A stretch of 7,789 nt of DNA from Treponema sp. (GTDB taxonomy: Bacteria > Spirochaetota > Spirochaetia > Treponematales > Breznakiellaceae): positions 1 through 7,789 of the forward strand of contig JAITES010000065.1 of assembly GCA_031281925.1 (NCBI GenBank), given 5' to 3'. Shown piece after piece: positions 1-6,389 of the stretch. The notes beneath the pieces were generated by a model. That model did not search any database. It was not told where the DNA came from and saw only the letters and a program-made list of their open reading frames with translations. A program made the position numbers and the translations under genes. Position 1 is the first letter of the stretch. Each line of letters opens with the position of its first letter.

Positions 1-75
1 CCGATCATCCTTCTCTATATATTCGGACAGGACAAGCTGGTAAAGGGCATGATGGCCGGAGCCGTGAAGGGCTAA
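1..75 (+). CDS. Carbohydrate ABC transporter permease, C-terminal end (partial)
   Basis: Frame 1 is open from the window edge to TAA at 73-75 and encodes 24 residues: a hydrophobic stretch (PIILLYIFG) followed by QDKLVKGMMAGAVKG. This tail closely resembles the C-terminus of MalG-type (binding-protein-dependent, family 1 carbohydrate) inner-membrane permeases, which usually end in a last membrane helix, then F-x-x-Q-x-x-[FLV]-[VT]-x-G-[ML]-x-x-G-A-[VI]-K-G. The protein would form half of the membrane channel of a sugar importer. The EAA loop and other diagnostic parts lie outside the window, so the substrate cannot be named. A phosphofructokinase gene follows on the same strand, which fits a carbohydrate-use neighbourhood but does not prove co-regulation. 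Confidence 0.75.
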   Translation, partial: PIILLYIFGQDKLVKGMMAGAVKG

Positions 76-103
76 GACCGGAAACCGCCCCATCTGTTTT
101 TTT
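51..103 (+). terminator. Possible rho-independent terminator over the permease stop codon
   Basis: GATGG (51-55) can pair with CCATC (90-94). Inside it, CCGG (56-59) can pair with CCGG (78-81) and AGCC (60-63) with GGCT (70-73), giving an interrupted stem. A run of seven T (97-103) follows after two bases. The stem is broken by bulges and includes the end of the coding region, so this is only a moderate candidate. Folding of 45-110 would decide it. Confidence 0.35.
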
Positions 104-123
104 GTATCAAACTCAATTATACT
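95..123 (+). promoter_or_regulatory. Weak candidate promoter for the phosphofructokinase gene
   Basis: TATACT at 118-123 is a good -10 hexamer. With a 17-base spacer the -35 position is TGTTTT (95-100), a poor match that overlaps the T-run of the possible terminator. Transcription would start near 130, leaving a leader of about 60 bases before the ATG at 192. The gene could equally be read through from the permease operon. Confidence 0.3.
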
Positions 124-174
124 TTTTATGTATTCTTCAGCCGCTGGCTTAAAGAAGACCTTACTATACGCCGC

Positions 175-181
175 GGGGAGG
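175..181 (+). promoter_or_regulatory. Ribosome binding site of the phosphofructokinase gene
   Basis: GGGGAGG lies 10 bases before ATG 192 and only 4 bases before an in-frame TTG at 186. The ATG has the more workable spacing and the better codon, so 192 is preferred. The choice changes the protein by only two residues. Confidence 0.6.
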
Positions 182-191
182 CGGCTTGTGC

Positions 192-1298
192 ATGATCAAT
201 ATTCGCAAGAGCGCTACCAGGACTTTTGGAATCCTCACCGCCGGAGGGGACTGTCCGGGGCTTAACGCGGCCATCCGGGGGGTATGCCGGGCGGCCCATG
301 ATCGTTACGGCATGGACATTGTGGGAATTGCCAACGGTTACCGGGGCCTTATCGAAGGGGATTGGCGTACCCTGCGGCCTTCGGATGTGTACGGGATTCT
401 TACCAGGGGGGGAACCATTCTGGGCACAAGCCGGGAGAAGCCCTTCAAGGTTTCCGGAAGGGAAAGCGATGAGGTGCCCGAAGAGAAGGTTGCCGCCATC
501 AAGGATAACTACCGCAAGCTCAACCTTGACTGCCTTGTGGTTCTGGGTGGCAACGGCACCAATACTACCGGTTACCATCTGGCCTGCGAGGGGCTCAATG
601 TGCTGGGACTCCCCAAAACAATAGATAACGACATACAGGGCACCGACCGGAGTTTCGGTTTCAATTCGGCTCTGGCAATCGGGACGGAAGCCATAGACCG
701 TCTCCACTCCACCGCCCAAAGTCACAGCAGAGTCATCGTCATTGAACTCATGGGGCACAAGGCCGGCTGGCTTGCCCTCTATGCCGGGATTGCAGGCGGG
801 GGAGACGTGATCCTTATCCCCGAGATTCCCTATCATATAGAGACGGTCGGACGGCACCTCATGGAGAGGGCGGAACAGGGGAAGGCTTTTTCCATAGTGG
901 TTGTGGCCGAAGGCGCGCTTTCCGCGGAAGAGGCAAGGATGGACAAGAAGGAACGCAAACGCTACCGGGAACAGTACGGCGCCCCCTCGGTGGGTTACCG
1001 GGTGGCGCGGGAGATAAAGGAGGTAACCGGAATGGAAACCCGGCCCACCGTGCTGGGCTATGTGCAGCGGGGAGGTATACCCAGCGCCTCCGACAGGGTT
1101 CTGGCCACGAGTCTGGGAACGGCCGCGGCCGACATGCTTGCCCGGGGAGAATACGGCAGGATGGTGGCCCTTTCCGGCGACAGCATCAGTTCTGTAGATT
1201 TGAGCGTTCCCGCGGGAAAAGTGAGGTCCGTACCTCCGGACCACTACATGATCGATACGGCCCTGGCGGTGGGGACACACCTTGGCATGAAGGGCTGA
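192..1298 (+). CDS. pfkA: 6-phosphofructokinase, group III-like (ATP use likely)
   Basis: The 368-residue product should phosphorylate fructose 6-phosphate to fructose 1,6-bisphosphate in cytosolic glycolysis. The PFK fold is clear throughout: the N-terminal nucleotide loop GILTAGGDCPGLNA (13-26), GGNGT (119-123), the catalytic segment PKTIDNDI (141-148) with D145 and D147, the sugar-phosphate motif MGHKAGW (187-193), AEGA with E240, and GYVQRGGIPSASDR (289-302). Overall wording (TEAIDRLH, MGHKAGWLAL, GGGDVILIPE) is most like the mixed-substrate group III actinobacterial enzymes. Gly122, in the position of E. coli Gly104, argues for ATP as donor, because PPi enzymes have Asp there. Lys142, in the position of E. 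coli Gly124, is the residue PPi enzymes carry, although some ATP enzymes (trypanosomal type) combine Gly and Lys in the same way. Asn121 replaces the usual Asp of GGDGT. The donor is therefore inferred. The length is normal and nothing is broken. Confidence 0.93.
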   Translation: MINIRKSATRTFGILTAGGDCPGLNAAIRGVCRAAHDRYGMDIVGIANGYRGLIEGDWRTLRPSDVYGILTRGGTILGTSREKPFKVSGRESDEVPEEKVAAIKDNYRKLNLDCLVVLGGNGTNTTGYHLACEGLNVLGLPKTIDNDIQGTDRSFGFNSALAIGTEAIDRLHSTAQSHSRVIVIELMGHKAGWLALYAGIAGGGDVILIPEIPYHIETVGRHLMERAEQGKAFSIVVVAEGALSAEEARMDKKERKRYREQYGAPSVGYRVAREIKEVTGMETRPTVLGYVQRGGIPSASDRVLATSLGTAAADMLARGEYGRMVALSGDSISSVDLSVPAGKVRSVPPDHYMIDTALAVGTHLGMKG

Positions 1299-1313
1299 AG
1301 GGTTGAAGCGGCC

Positions 1314-1351
1314 CCAAAAGCATGCAATCTGCCTCTTTTGGCTCAAATTTT
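1314..1351 (+). terminator. Hairpin after the phosphofructokinase gene, possible weak terminator
   Basis: CCAAAAG (1314-1320) pairs with CTTTTGG (1335-1341), with an inner GCA/TGC (1324-1326, 1330-1332). The following T-run is short (TTTT, 1348-1351) and comes after six intervening bases, so termination would be inefficient. It immediately abuts the promoter of the next operon, which supports a transcription boundary here. Confidence 0.4.
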
Positions 1352-1379
1352 GAAAAAAGTTCGCTATCTTCAGGATTAT
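1350..1379 (+). promoter_or_regulatory. Sigma-70-type promoter of the envelope operon
   Basis: TTGAAA (1350-1355) and GATTAT (1374-1379) are separated by 18 bases. The predicted start of transcription, near 1386, lies upstream of the strong ribosome binding site at 1415-1422. The -10 overlaps an in-frame ATG at 1378, which would be absent from such a transcript and so cannot be the start codon if this promoter is used. Confidence 0.55.
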
Positions 1380-1414
1380 GTTTTGCGTTTTTCATGAAAA
1401 TAGCCGAAAATTTC

Positions 1415-1422
1415 AAGAGGAG
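1415..1422 (+). promoter_or_regulatory. Ribosome binding site that sets a TTG start
   Basis: AAGAGGAG ends six bases before TTG 1429. Starting there puts a textbook signal peptide (basic RKR, then a hydrophobic core, then VHA) at the very N-terminus. Starting at ATG 1378 would add 17 polar residues in front of it. Confidence 0.75.
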
Positions 1423-1428
1423 CCTATT

Positions 1429-2640
1429 TTGCGTAAGCGGTGCCTTGTTGTAATAATTGCTCTGGTGTTTATAAGCTCATTTTTTCAGGTTGTTCATGCT
1501 CAGGATGGCGGATCGGATCTTGTTCCCGTAGCGGTTTTCCCCATTATCGGCGAAAAACTCTGGGAAGCGAGGTGGCTTAACGGCCTCCTTATGGATCTTG
1601 TCAGGGAATTGGGAACATTCGATCCTGTTGCGCTGCCTCATGCGCCTGAGTATCCTGATATTCCCCCGGATCGCGACATGGCCGGGAATATGCCCTATGC
1701 GCTTACCGGAGCCCTTTTCCCGGATGATGATGACAAGATCCATGTCCAGATTTGGTTATACGACATGGAAAAAGAGGAGCTTATCTTTACCGAAGAGATG
1801 GTTTATACCGATCCGGACGAAGCGGTGAAGTATCTGTCTCCTTTGACGTCATTGATAATATCCAAGGCCGAAACACCGGCAGCGCCCGTAATGCCTGTGG
1901 CCGAAGAGACGGCGCCGGAAGAAACGGCGGCGGCTGAAGAGACGGCAGCGCCGGAAAAAACGGAAGCGGAGAGCGAAAAGACAGCGGCCTTCCGGGCGGA
2001 AGAGGGCATAAAAGACTCATCTGAAAAGCCTGAAGCCGGCCCTTACTGGCTTTATCTGGGACTAAAGGGAGGAGGAAGCCTCCGGTTCTATAATCCCCAT
2101 GGGGAACCGGTTTTTACAGAAAAAAGCAACATGAACGCTACTTTTGAAGCGGGCCTTCAGGTTTCTTCGGAACTTCTTGAGTTCGGCAAGCTCTTCTCCC
2201 TGGGTCTGCAGGCGGAGGCTCTCTTTACCAGGGATACTGTTGTTTTTTCTGAAGCTTCGGCAGGGGAGGAAAACTTTGAATACGTACAGATGCTTTTTCC
2301 CCTGCTTGTCAAGTTTAACATTCATCCCGGCCGCTTTGTCATTTCTCCATACGGAGGCATCTATTATCCCTTACCCCTGGCAGACATGAAGTACAGCCGG
2401 AACGGAAGGGGAAATGATTTTGAGTATTCCTACTCTTTGGCCCTGGGTTATATTGGGGGAATCAGCCTTGGAACCATGCTGGGGCCGGGGCGGCTCTTCC
2501 TTGATGCCCGTTATGCCGCGGATCTCGGCGAGATCCGCAATACTGCCACGGAAAAGGATCTTTTCGGACGGAACATGATCACGGTCTCCATCGGCTACGA
2601 ATTGGGACTGTTCAGGAAACAAACAAGGAGAAACAAATAA
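1429..2640 (+). CDS. Secreted two-domain protein with C-terminal outer-membrane beta-barrel
   Basis: The 403-residue protein begins at TTG 1429. Residues 1-24 form a signal peptide with likely cleavage after VHA. Residues 30-147 form a soluble alpha/beta domain (VPVAVFPIIGEKLW, YALTGALF, IHVQIWLYD) whose pattern recalls the periplasmic TolB-N/FlgO-like fold; that likeness is by eye only. Residues 148-203 are an Ala/Glu/Pro-rich linker with EETA-like repeats. Residues 204-403 alternate hydrophobic and polar residues with many Gly and aromatic positions (YLGLKGGGSL, GLQAEALF, PLLVKFNIHPG, FVISPYGGIYY, LFLDARYAADLG, ITVSIGYELGL), as expected of an eight-stranded-type OMP barrel. It probably sits in the outer membrane with the N-domain in the periplasm. 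It is the first gene of an operon, and its TAA overlaps the ATG of the RlpA-like gene. No exact function can be given. Confidence 0.8.
   Translation: MRKRCLVVIIALVFISSFFQVVHAQDGGSDLVPVAVFPIIGEKLWEARWLNGLLMDLVRELGTFDPVALPHAPEYPDIPPDRDMAGNMPYALTGALFPDDDDKIHVQIWLYDMEKEELIFTEEMVYTDPDEAVKYLSPLTSLIISKAETPAAPVMPVAEETAPEETAAAEETAAPEKTEAESEKTAAFRAEEGIKDSSEKPEAGPYWLYLGLKGGGSLRFYNPHGEPVFTEKSNMNATFEAGLQVSSELLEFGKLFSLGLQAEALFTRDTVVFSEASAGEENFEYVQMLFPLLVKFNIHPGRFVISPYGGIYYPLPLADMKYSRNGRGNDFEYSYSLALGYIGGISLGTMLGPGRLFLDARYAADLGEIRNTATEKDLFGRNMITVSIGYELGLFRKQTRRNK
1900..1989 (+). repeat. Imperfect EETA-type codon repeats in the linker
   Basis: About 30 codons encode repeated units such as AEETAP, EETAA, AEETAAP, EKTEA and SEKTAA. 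The DNA shows matching GAAGAGACGGCG/GAAGAAACGGCG-like units. This is a low-complexity acidic spacer between the periplasmic domain and the barrel and may vary in length between strains. Confidence 0.6.
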
Positions 2641-3671
2641 TGAAAAAGGCGGTAATTGTTTTGATCTTCTCTCTGGTGGTTGTGTCGCTGGCTGCGGCGC
2701 AGACCATTGAGGGAAACGGAACATGGTATTCAACTGAGGAAAAACATCTTTCGGCTTCCCATGCCGATTTGCCCATTGGTACCAGGATACGGATCACCAA
2801 TCTGGATAACAACCGGTCGGTTATTGCGGCCATCAGCGGACGCATTCCCGAAGATCCCGAACGTCTGATAGACGTTTCCCAGGCGGCGGCCCGGAATATT
2901 GGCATGAGGGATTCGGGAGCCACCAGAGTGAAGGTGGAAGTTCTCACTCTGGGAAAGGCGCCGGACGGGGAAAGTCCGGCTTCCCCGGAAAAGTCCGGCG
3001 CCGCAGAAATACTGCCGCCTCCCGAATCGGAGGCTGAAAAAGCCGCCGCGCCGGAAAGTCTGCCTGAACCGTCCGTAGACAGTATTGTTGATGTTCCCGG
3101 TTCTCCGGAGGGCGAAACAGCCGGCAGGCCTGAGCCTTCTCCTGTTCCCGAAAAAATAAAGAACAGGGCCGAAGTCGCTCAGACTATCGTGATAGAACCG
3201 CCCGTGGTGAATATTCCTCCGGCTCAATATCAGCTTAGCATCACCATCGAAGGACTCGGTACCATCGAAAAATCGGGAGTGCTTGAAAGCGGAAAGGAAA
3301 CCACAATCAGGGTACAGGCGCCCAAGGCAGTCCCCAAAGCTCCGCCGCCACCGCCTCCCCCGGTTCCTCCGCCTCCGGTTGTTGTTCCCGTTCCCCCGCC
3401 CCCCGTCCGGCCTCCCGCCGCGGTGGTCCCTCAGCTTCCTTCAGCCTATGACGGCAGGCTTTACCGTATCCAGGTAGGATCTTTTTCCAGCGTTGCCGCG
3501 GCCGTCCGGGCGAGAGAGCGGGTTATAAACGCCGGTTTTAACGCATATTATGAACGGTATGAGGAAATGTACCGGGTAGTGCTGATTCATGTCCCTTCCG
3601 CGGACATTCCCCTGATCGCAGAGAAACTGGGGAACGCAGGCTTCAGGGAACTGTGGGCCCGGGCGGAATAA
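2640..3671 (+). CDS. rlpA: RlpA-like double-psi beta-barrel protein with SPOR domain
   Basis: The 343-residue product has a signal peptide (1-20, SLAAA then QT) and an RlpA-type double-psi beta-barrel at about 22-102 (GTWYS, SASHADLPIGTRIRITNL, RLIDVSQAAARNIGM, RVKVEVL). A Glu/Pro/Ser-rich linker follows (103-193), then a short beta-rich stretch (194-229), a proline-rich spacer (about 230-268) and a SPOR domain at 271-343 (YRIQVGSFSSVAAA, FNAYYERY, YRVVLIHV). RlpA proteins act in the periplasm on peptidoglycan, and SPOR domains bind glycan strands stripped of stem peptides at the septum. Here the ASGE segment is deleted and the usual NDRGP is SGRIP (66-70), so lytic activity is doubtful although His41 remains. 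No lipobox Cys is seen, unlike lipoprotein RlpA. AAGGAG (2625-2630) sits 9 bases before ATG 2640, which overlaps the upstream stop by one base, pointing to coupled translation with the barrel protein. Confidence 0.88.
   Translation: MKKAVIVLIFSLVVVSLAAAQTIEGNGTWYSTEEKHLSASHADLPIGTRIRITNLDNNRSVIAAISGRIPEDPERLIDVSQAAARNIGMRDSGATRVKVEVLTLGKAPDGESPASPEKSGAAEILPPPESEAEKAAAPESLPEPSVDSIVDVPGSPEGETAGRPEPSPVPEKIKNRAEVAQTIVIEPPVVNIPPAQYQLSITIEGLGTIEKSGVLESGKETTIRVQAPKAVPKAPPPPPPPVPPPPVVVPVPPPPVRPPAAVVPQLPSAYDGRLYRIQVGSFSSVAAAVRARERVINAGFNAYYERYEEMYRVVLIHVPSADIPLIAEKLGNAGFRELWARAE
3342..3416 (+). repeat. Proline-rich tract before the SPOR domain
   Basis: About 25 codons are almost all Pro or Val (PPPPPPP, VPPPPVVVP, VPPPPVRPP), encoded by CCN-rich DNA. 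It probably acts as a stiff spacer that holds the SPOR domain away from the double-psi barrel. Such runs slow ribosomes and normally need EF-P. Confidence 0.7.
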
Positions 3672-4494
3672 AAGGATTGTAGAACCGGCTCCCGTCCCTG
3701 AATGTAAACCACATTCCCAGCGCAAACAGTAAAACACCGGCGGAGAGGGCTATTGCGTCGGCCTTGCCGAAGGGCCTTGAAGAATACCAGCTTCTTTTTT
3801 TATGTTTACCAAAACCCCGCAGTTCCATCGCATTACTGACACTGTCTATCCTTTCCAGAGAAGAAAAAATAAGAGGCAGCAGTATCGCTGCGATACCCTT
3901 TATCCGTTTGAACAGGGGCGCCTTGCGGGAAAGTTCTATGCCCCGGGCCTGCTGGGCCTGGGAGATGGCGATGTAGTCCCGCTGTACATCGGGAATGTAA
4001 CGCAGGGTAAGGCTTACCGTATAGGCGATGTAGTAATGCACTCCGATACGGTTGAGGGAAGAGGCAAATTCGCTGGGATGGGTAGTTACAATGAGGAGAA
4101 TCGCTGCGGGTACCAGTTGGCAGTATTTTAAAAAGATGTTGAATTCGTAGAAAAGCTGTTCTTTGGTAAGGGTGAAACGCCCGAAGCCTTCCGCAAGAAG
4201 ATGCCGGCTGCCGTAGATCTTTACCCCTTCTTCCGGAGAAAAAATGTAGACCGCAATCAGATTGGCGGCCATAAAGATGATGAGCATTTTGAAAATAAAA
4301 GAAATATCCCTTAATTTGATCCCTGAAATGATAAAGAGAAAGAGACCGAGACCCGAAGAGAACAGCATGACTCTTGTGTCATACCCTGTCATCGCAAGGA
4401 CGGACCAGAGCAGGAAGATGATAAGCTTTACGGCCCCCGTTACCCTGTGTACCGGGGAAGAGCGTTCCAGATAACTCAACATGAAGCGGCTCAT
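3643..4494 (-). CDS. ecfT: ECF transporter transmembrane component EcfT
   Basis: The 283-residue integral membrane protein couples the ATPases to the substrate-binding S component. Hydrophobic segments lie at about 22-36, 42-57, 66-86, 126-137, 152-165, 201-212 and 246-262. Two coupling motifs expected of EcfT are present on the cytosolic side: QAQQARGIEL (A183-R184-G185) and SNAMELRGFG (L225-R226-G227, an ARG-like variant). These insert into grooves of the two ATPase domains. The ATG overlaps the ecfA stop as ATGA (4491-4494), so translation is coupled and the two products should be made in matched amounts. The final codons run into the end of the convergent rlpA-like gene. Length and motif spacing are normal for the family. 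It belongs to one operon with the S gene and ecfA, as in dedicated (group I) ECF systems. Confidence 0.93.
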   Translation of the reverse strand: MSRFMLSYLERSSPVHRVTGAVKLIIFLLWSVLAMTGYDTRVMLFSSGLGLFLFIISGIKLRDISFIFKMLIIFMAANLIAVYIFSPEEGVKIYGSRHLLAEGFGRFTLTKEQLFYEFNIFLKYCQLVPAAILLIVTTHPSEFASSLNRIGVHYYIAYTVSLTLRYIPDVQRDYIAISQAQQARGIELSRKAPLFKRIKGIAAILLPLIFSSLERIDSVSNAMELRGFGKHKKRSWYSSRPFGKADAIALSAGVLLFALGMWFTFRDGSRFYNPFIPPGPTVP

Positions 4495-6320
4495 TGCCTG
4501 TACCTCTCTTCCCTGTCCAGGGAAATAAAACGGTTTATGAAACCCTGATACCCGGTAATGCCGGCACGGAGCGCCAGATCGTAGAGGCTTGTCCGTTTGA
4601 GGCTGGCCTTTTCAATAATACTGTCATCGGTAAGAACCGCAGAAGGACTGTCAATGGCAAGGATCCTGCCTTCGGAAAGCACCACCGCCTGATCGGCGTA
4701 TTCGAGCATCAGGTGCATGTCGTGGGTGATTAGGAGGAGGCTTATGCCCTTGTCCCGGTTAAGCCTGAAAAGAAAATCCATTATTTCCCGGTAGTGCCTT
4801 AGATCCTGTCCTGCCGTGGGTTCGTCCAGAATGAGGAGGGAAGGCCCCAGGCTGAGGATCGAGGCGATGGTAAGCCGTTTCTTCATGCCGTAGCTCAGGG
4901 CGCTTACCGGCCAGTTCCGGTAGGGATAAAGGCCGCAGATGCGGAAACTTTCGTAAACCTTTTCCCGGATTTCGTTTTCCGCATGAAGCTTCGCTTCGCT
5001 TCCGGAATTTTTACGGTTGGCAAGCTCCCTGTTGCGGAGACCCAGCGCGGCCTCGTCGTAGATCAGGGGAAAGGAGATCATGTGGTTGGGATTCTGCATC
5101 ACAAAGCCGATCTTTTCGGCCCGTTCGCGGATGGAAAGGTCTGCAATGTCCCTGCCCTCATAGAGGATTGCGCCGCTTGCGGGTTTGTAGAAACCGCAGA
5201 TAAGGGCGGCCAGGGTGGATTTTCCGGCCCCGTTCTTGCCGACCAGAGCCGTGATGGAACTTTTCGGAATGGAAAAGGAAATGTTCTCCAGTGTGCCATG
5301 CCTTTTTGAAGCGTCCCCGGCGGCTGTATGCGACCCTTCCGCCCGCGGGCGCGGGGAACTTGCCTGTGCGTCATAACAGAAATTAAGATCCCGTATTTCC
5401 AGAATTGTTCCGTCACGGCGGGGCGCATCGGCCTTTCCTTCCGCCGCGGCCCAGACCCGCAGTTTTTCCGCGTCAAAGACAACGGTCTCAACATGTTCCG
5501 GCCTGAGGCCTGAATGTATACTGCAGCCTGTAAAACGGAGGGCGGAAAGGTACAGGGGCTCCCGGATACCCGTTTTATACAGAAGATCCGATGACAGCAT
5601 TTCTTCAGGGCTCAGATCCGCGACGATGCGCCCCTTGTCTATGAGAATGATGCGGTCTACGGGACGATGCAGCACATCCTCAAGCCGGTGTTCGATGATG
5701 ATTACCGTTTTCCCCTGTTCCCTGTTAAGCCTGTCTATGGTTTCTATGGCCTGCTTTCCCGTTGCGGGATCCAGATTCGCAAGAGGCTCATCAAAGAGGA
5801 GAATTTCAACATCGTCCGTCAATACACCGGCCATGGAGACCCGCTGCTTCTGGCCCCCCGAAAGTTCCTGGGGCGCTTTACTAAGGGCTTCTTCAAATTG
5901 AACAAGTTCCGCCGCCTCTTTCACCCGGCGGCGCATCTCCTCTACAGGAACCATGTCATTTTCCGCGGCAAAGGCAATGTCTTCCCCGGCGCTCTGGCCG
6001 ACAAACTGGTCATCGGTATCCTGCAGCACCGTTCCTGCTTTTTTTGAAATGCCGAAGATCCCCAGCCCGGCCGCGTCTTCTCCGAGAATCGACAGCGATC
6101 CTGTCATCTTGCCGGGAAAGGCATTGGGGATGAGACCGTTAATACAGTGGGCCAAGGTTGACTTCCCGGAACCGGAAGGCCCCAGGATGAGGATCTTCTC
6201 CCCCCTCCCGACACTTAAGTTTATGTTGATAAGACTCGGTTCAGCCTGGGAACGGTACCGGAAGGAGAAGTCTTTGAAGACAAGAGCAGGGGAATGAAGT
6301 TGAGCCGAATCTTTTGTCAT
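4491..6320 (-). CDS. ecfA: Fused double ATPase of an ECF transporter (EcfA1-EcfA2)
   Basis: The 609-residue protein carries two ABC ATPase domains in one chain, as in YkoD-type proteins. Domain 1 has A-loop Y22, Walker A GPSGSGKST (47-55), Q100, signature LSGGQ (153-157), Walker B ILLFDE (173-178) and H211. Domain 2 has Y316, Walker A GKNGAGKST (361-369), Q409, a degenerate signature LSYGMKKR (475-482), Walker B LLILDE (495-500) and H533. It hydrolyses ATP on the cytosolic face and drives EcfT and the S protein. The start is taken at ATG 6320 because AAAAGG lies six bases upstream; a GTG seven codons earlier has no visible ribosome binding site. A hydrophilic stretch of about 25 residues (319-343) is inserted just after the domain 2 A-loop. 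A C-terminal extension (about 560-609) follows domain 2. The stop overlaps the ecfT start. Confidence 0.95.
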   Translation of the reverse strand: MTKDSAQLHSPALVFKDFSFRYRSQAEPSLININLSVGRGEKILILGPSGSGKSTLAHCINGLIPNAFPGKMTGSLSILGEDAAGLGIFGISKKAGTVLQDTDDQFVGQSAGEDIAFAAENDMVPVEEMRRRVKEAAELVQFEEALSKAPQELSGGQKQRVSMAGVLTDDVEILLFDEPLANLDPATGKQAIETIDRLNREQGKTVIIIEHRLEDVLHRPVDRIILIDKGRIVADLSPEEMLSSDLLYKTGIREPLYLSALRFTGCSIHSGLRPEHVETVVFDAEKLRVWAAAEGKADAPRRDGTILEIRDLNFCYDAQASSPRPRAEGSHTAAGDASKRHGTLENISFSIPKSSITALVGKNGAGKSTLAALICGFYKPASGAILYEGRDIADLSIRERAEKIGFVMQNPNHMISFPLIYDEAALGLRNRELANRKNSGSEAKLHAENEIREKVYESFRICGLYPYRNWPVSALSYGMKKRLTIASILSLGPSLLILDEPTAGQDLRHYREIMDFLFRLNRDKGISLLLITHDMHLMLEYADQAVVLSEGRILAIDSPSAVLTDDSIIEKASLKRTSLYDLALRAGITGYQGFINRFISLDREERYRQ

Positions 6321-6326
6321 GCAGAA

Positions 6327-6332
6327 CCTTTT
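6327..6332 (-). promoter_or_regulatory. Ribosome binding site that sets the ecfA start
   Basis: On the minus strand AAAAGG lies six bases before ATG 6320. This selects the ATG over the in-frame GTG at 6341, which is preceded only by the inverted-repeat sequence. Confidence 0.6.
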
Positions 6333-6339
6333 AAATACC

Positions 6340-6389
6340 ACTGTCCGAACAGTTTGAAAAACAAAAGTTTAAAAAACGTATCCGGACAG
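6340..6389 (-). promoter_or_regulatory. Inverted repeats in the gap between the S gene and ecfA
   Basis: ACTGTCCGAACAGT (6340-6353) is a short hairpin: five paired bases and a four-base loop on either strand. Its CTGTCCGAA (6341-6349) is also complementary to TCCGGACAG (6381-6389), giving a nine-pair stem with one G-T pair in the minus-strand RNA. The two pairings exclude each other. The elements end about 20 bases before the ecfA start. They could be an operator, an RNA structure tuning ecfA translation, or chance. No T-run follows, so this is not a terminator. Confidence 0.35.

Noticed and set aside
22..30. TTCGGACAG matching the repeat in the ECF gap
   Set aside because: It lies inside the permease coding region where the codons explain it; a single nine-base match is likely chance.
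126..1346. A long open frame of about 406 codons on the minus strand opposite the phosphofructokinase gene
   Set aside because: It lies wholly antisense to a clear enzyme gene, has low-complexity composition typical of the opposite strand of GC-rich codons, and shows no family motif.
3802..4131. Plus-strand open frames inside ecfT, and similar ones inside ecfA (for example 5667-6047)
   Set aside because: They are opposite strongly conserved transporter genes and show no motif of their own.
6321..6341. GTG start for ecfA at 6341
   Set aside because: No ribosome binding site precedes it, while ATG 6320 has AAAAGG at six bases.
6340..6389. Terminator between the S gene and ecfA
   Set aside because: The inverted repeats have no T-run after them on the minus strand, and the genes clearly belong to one transporter.
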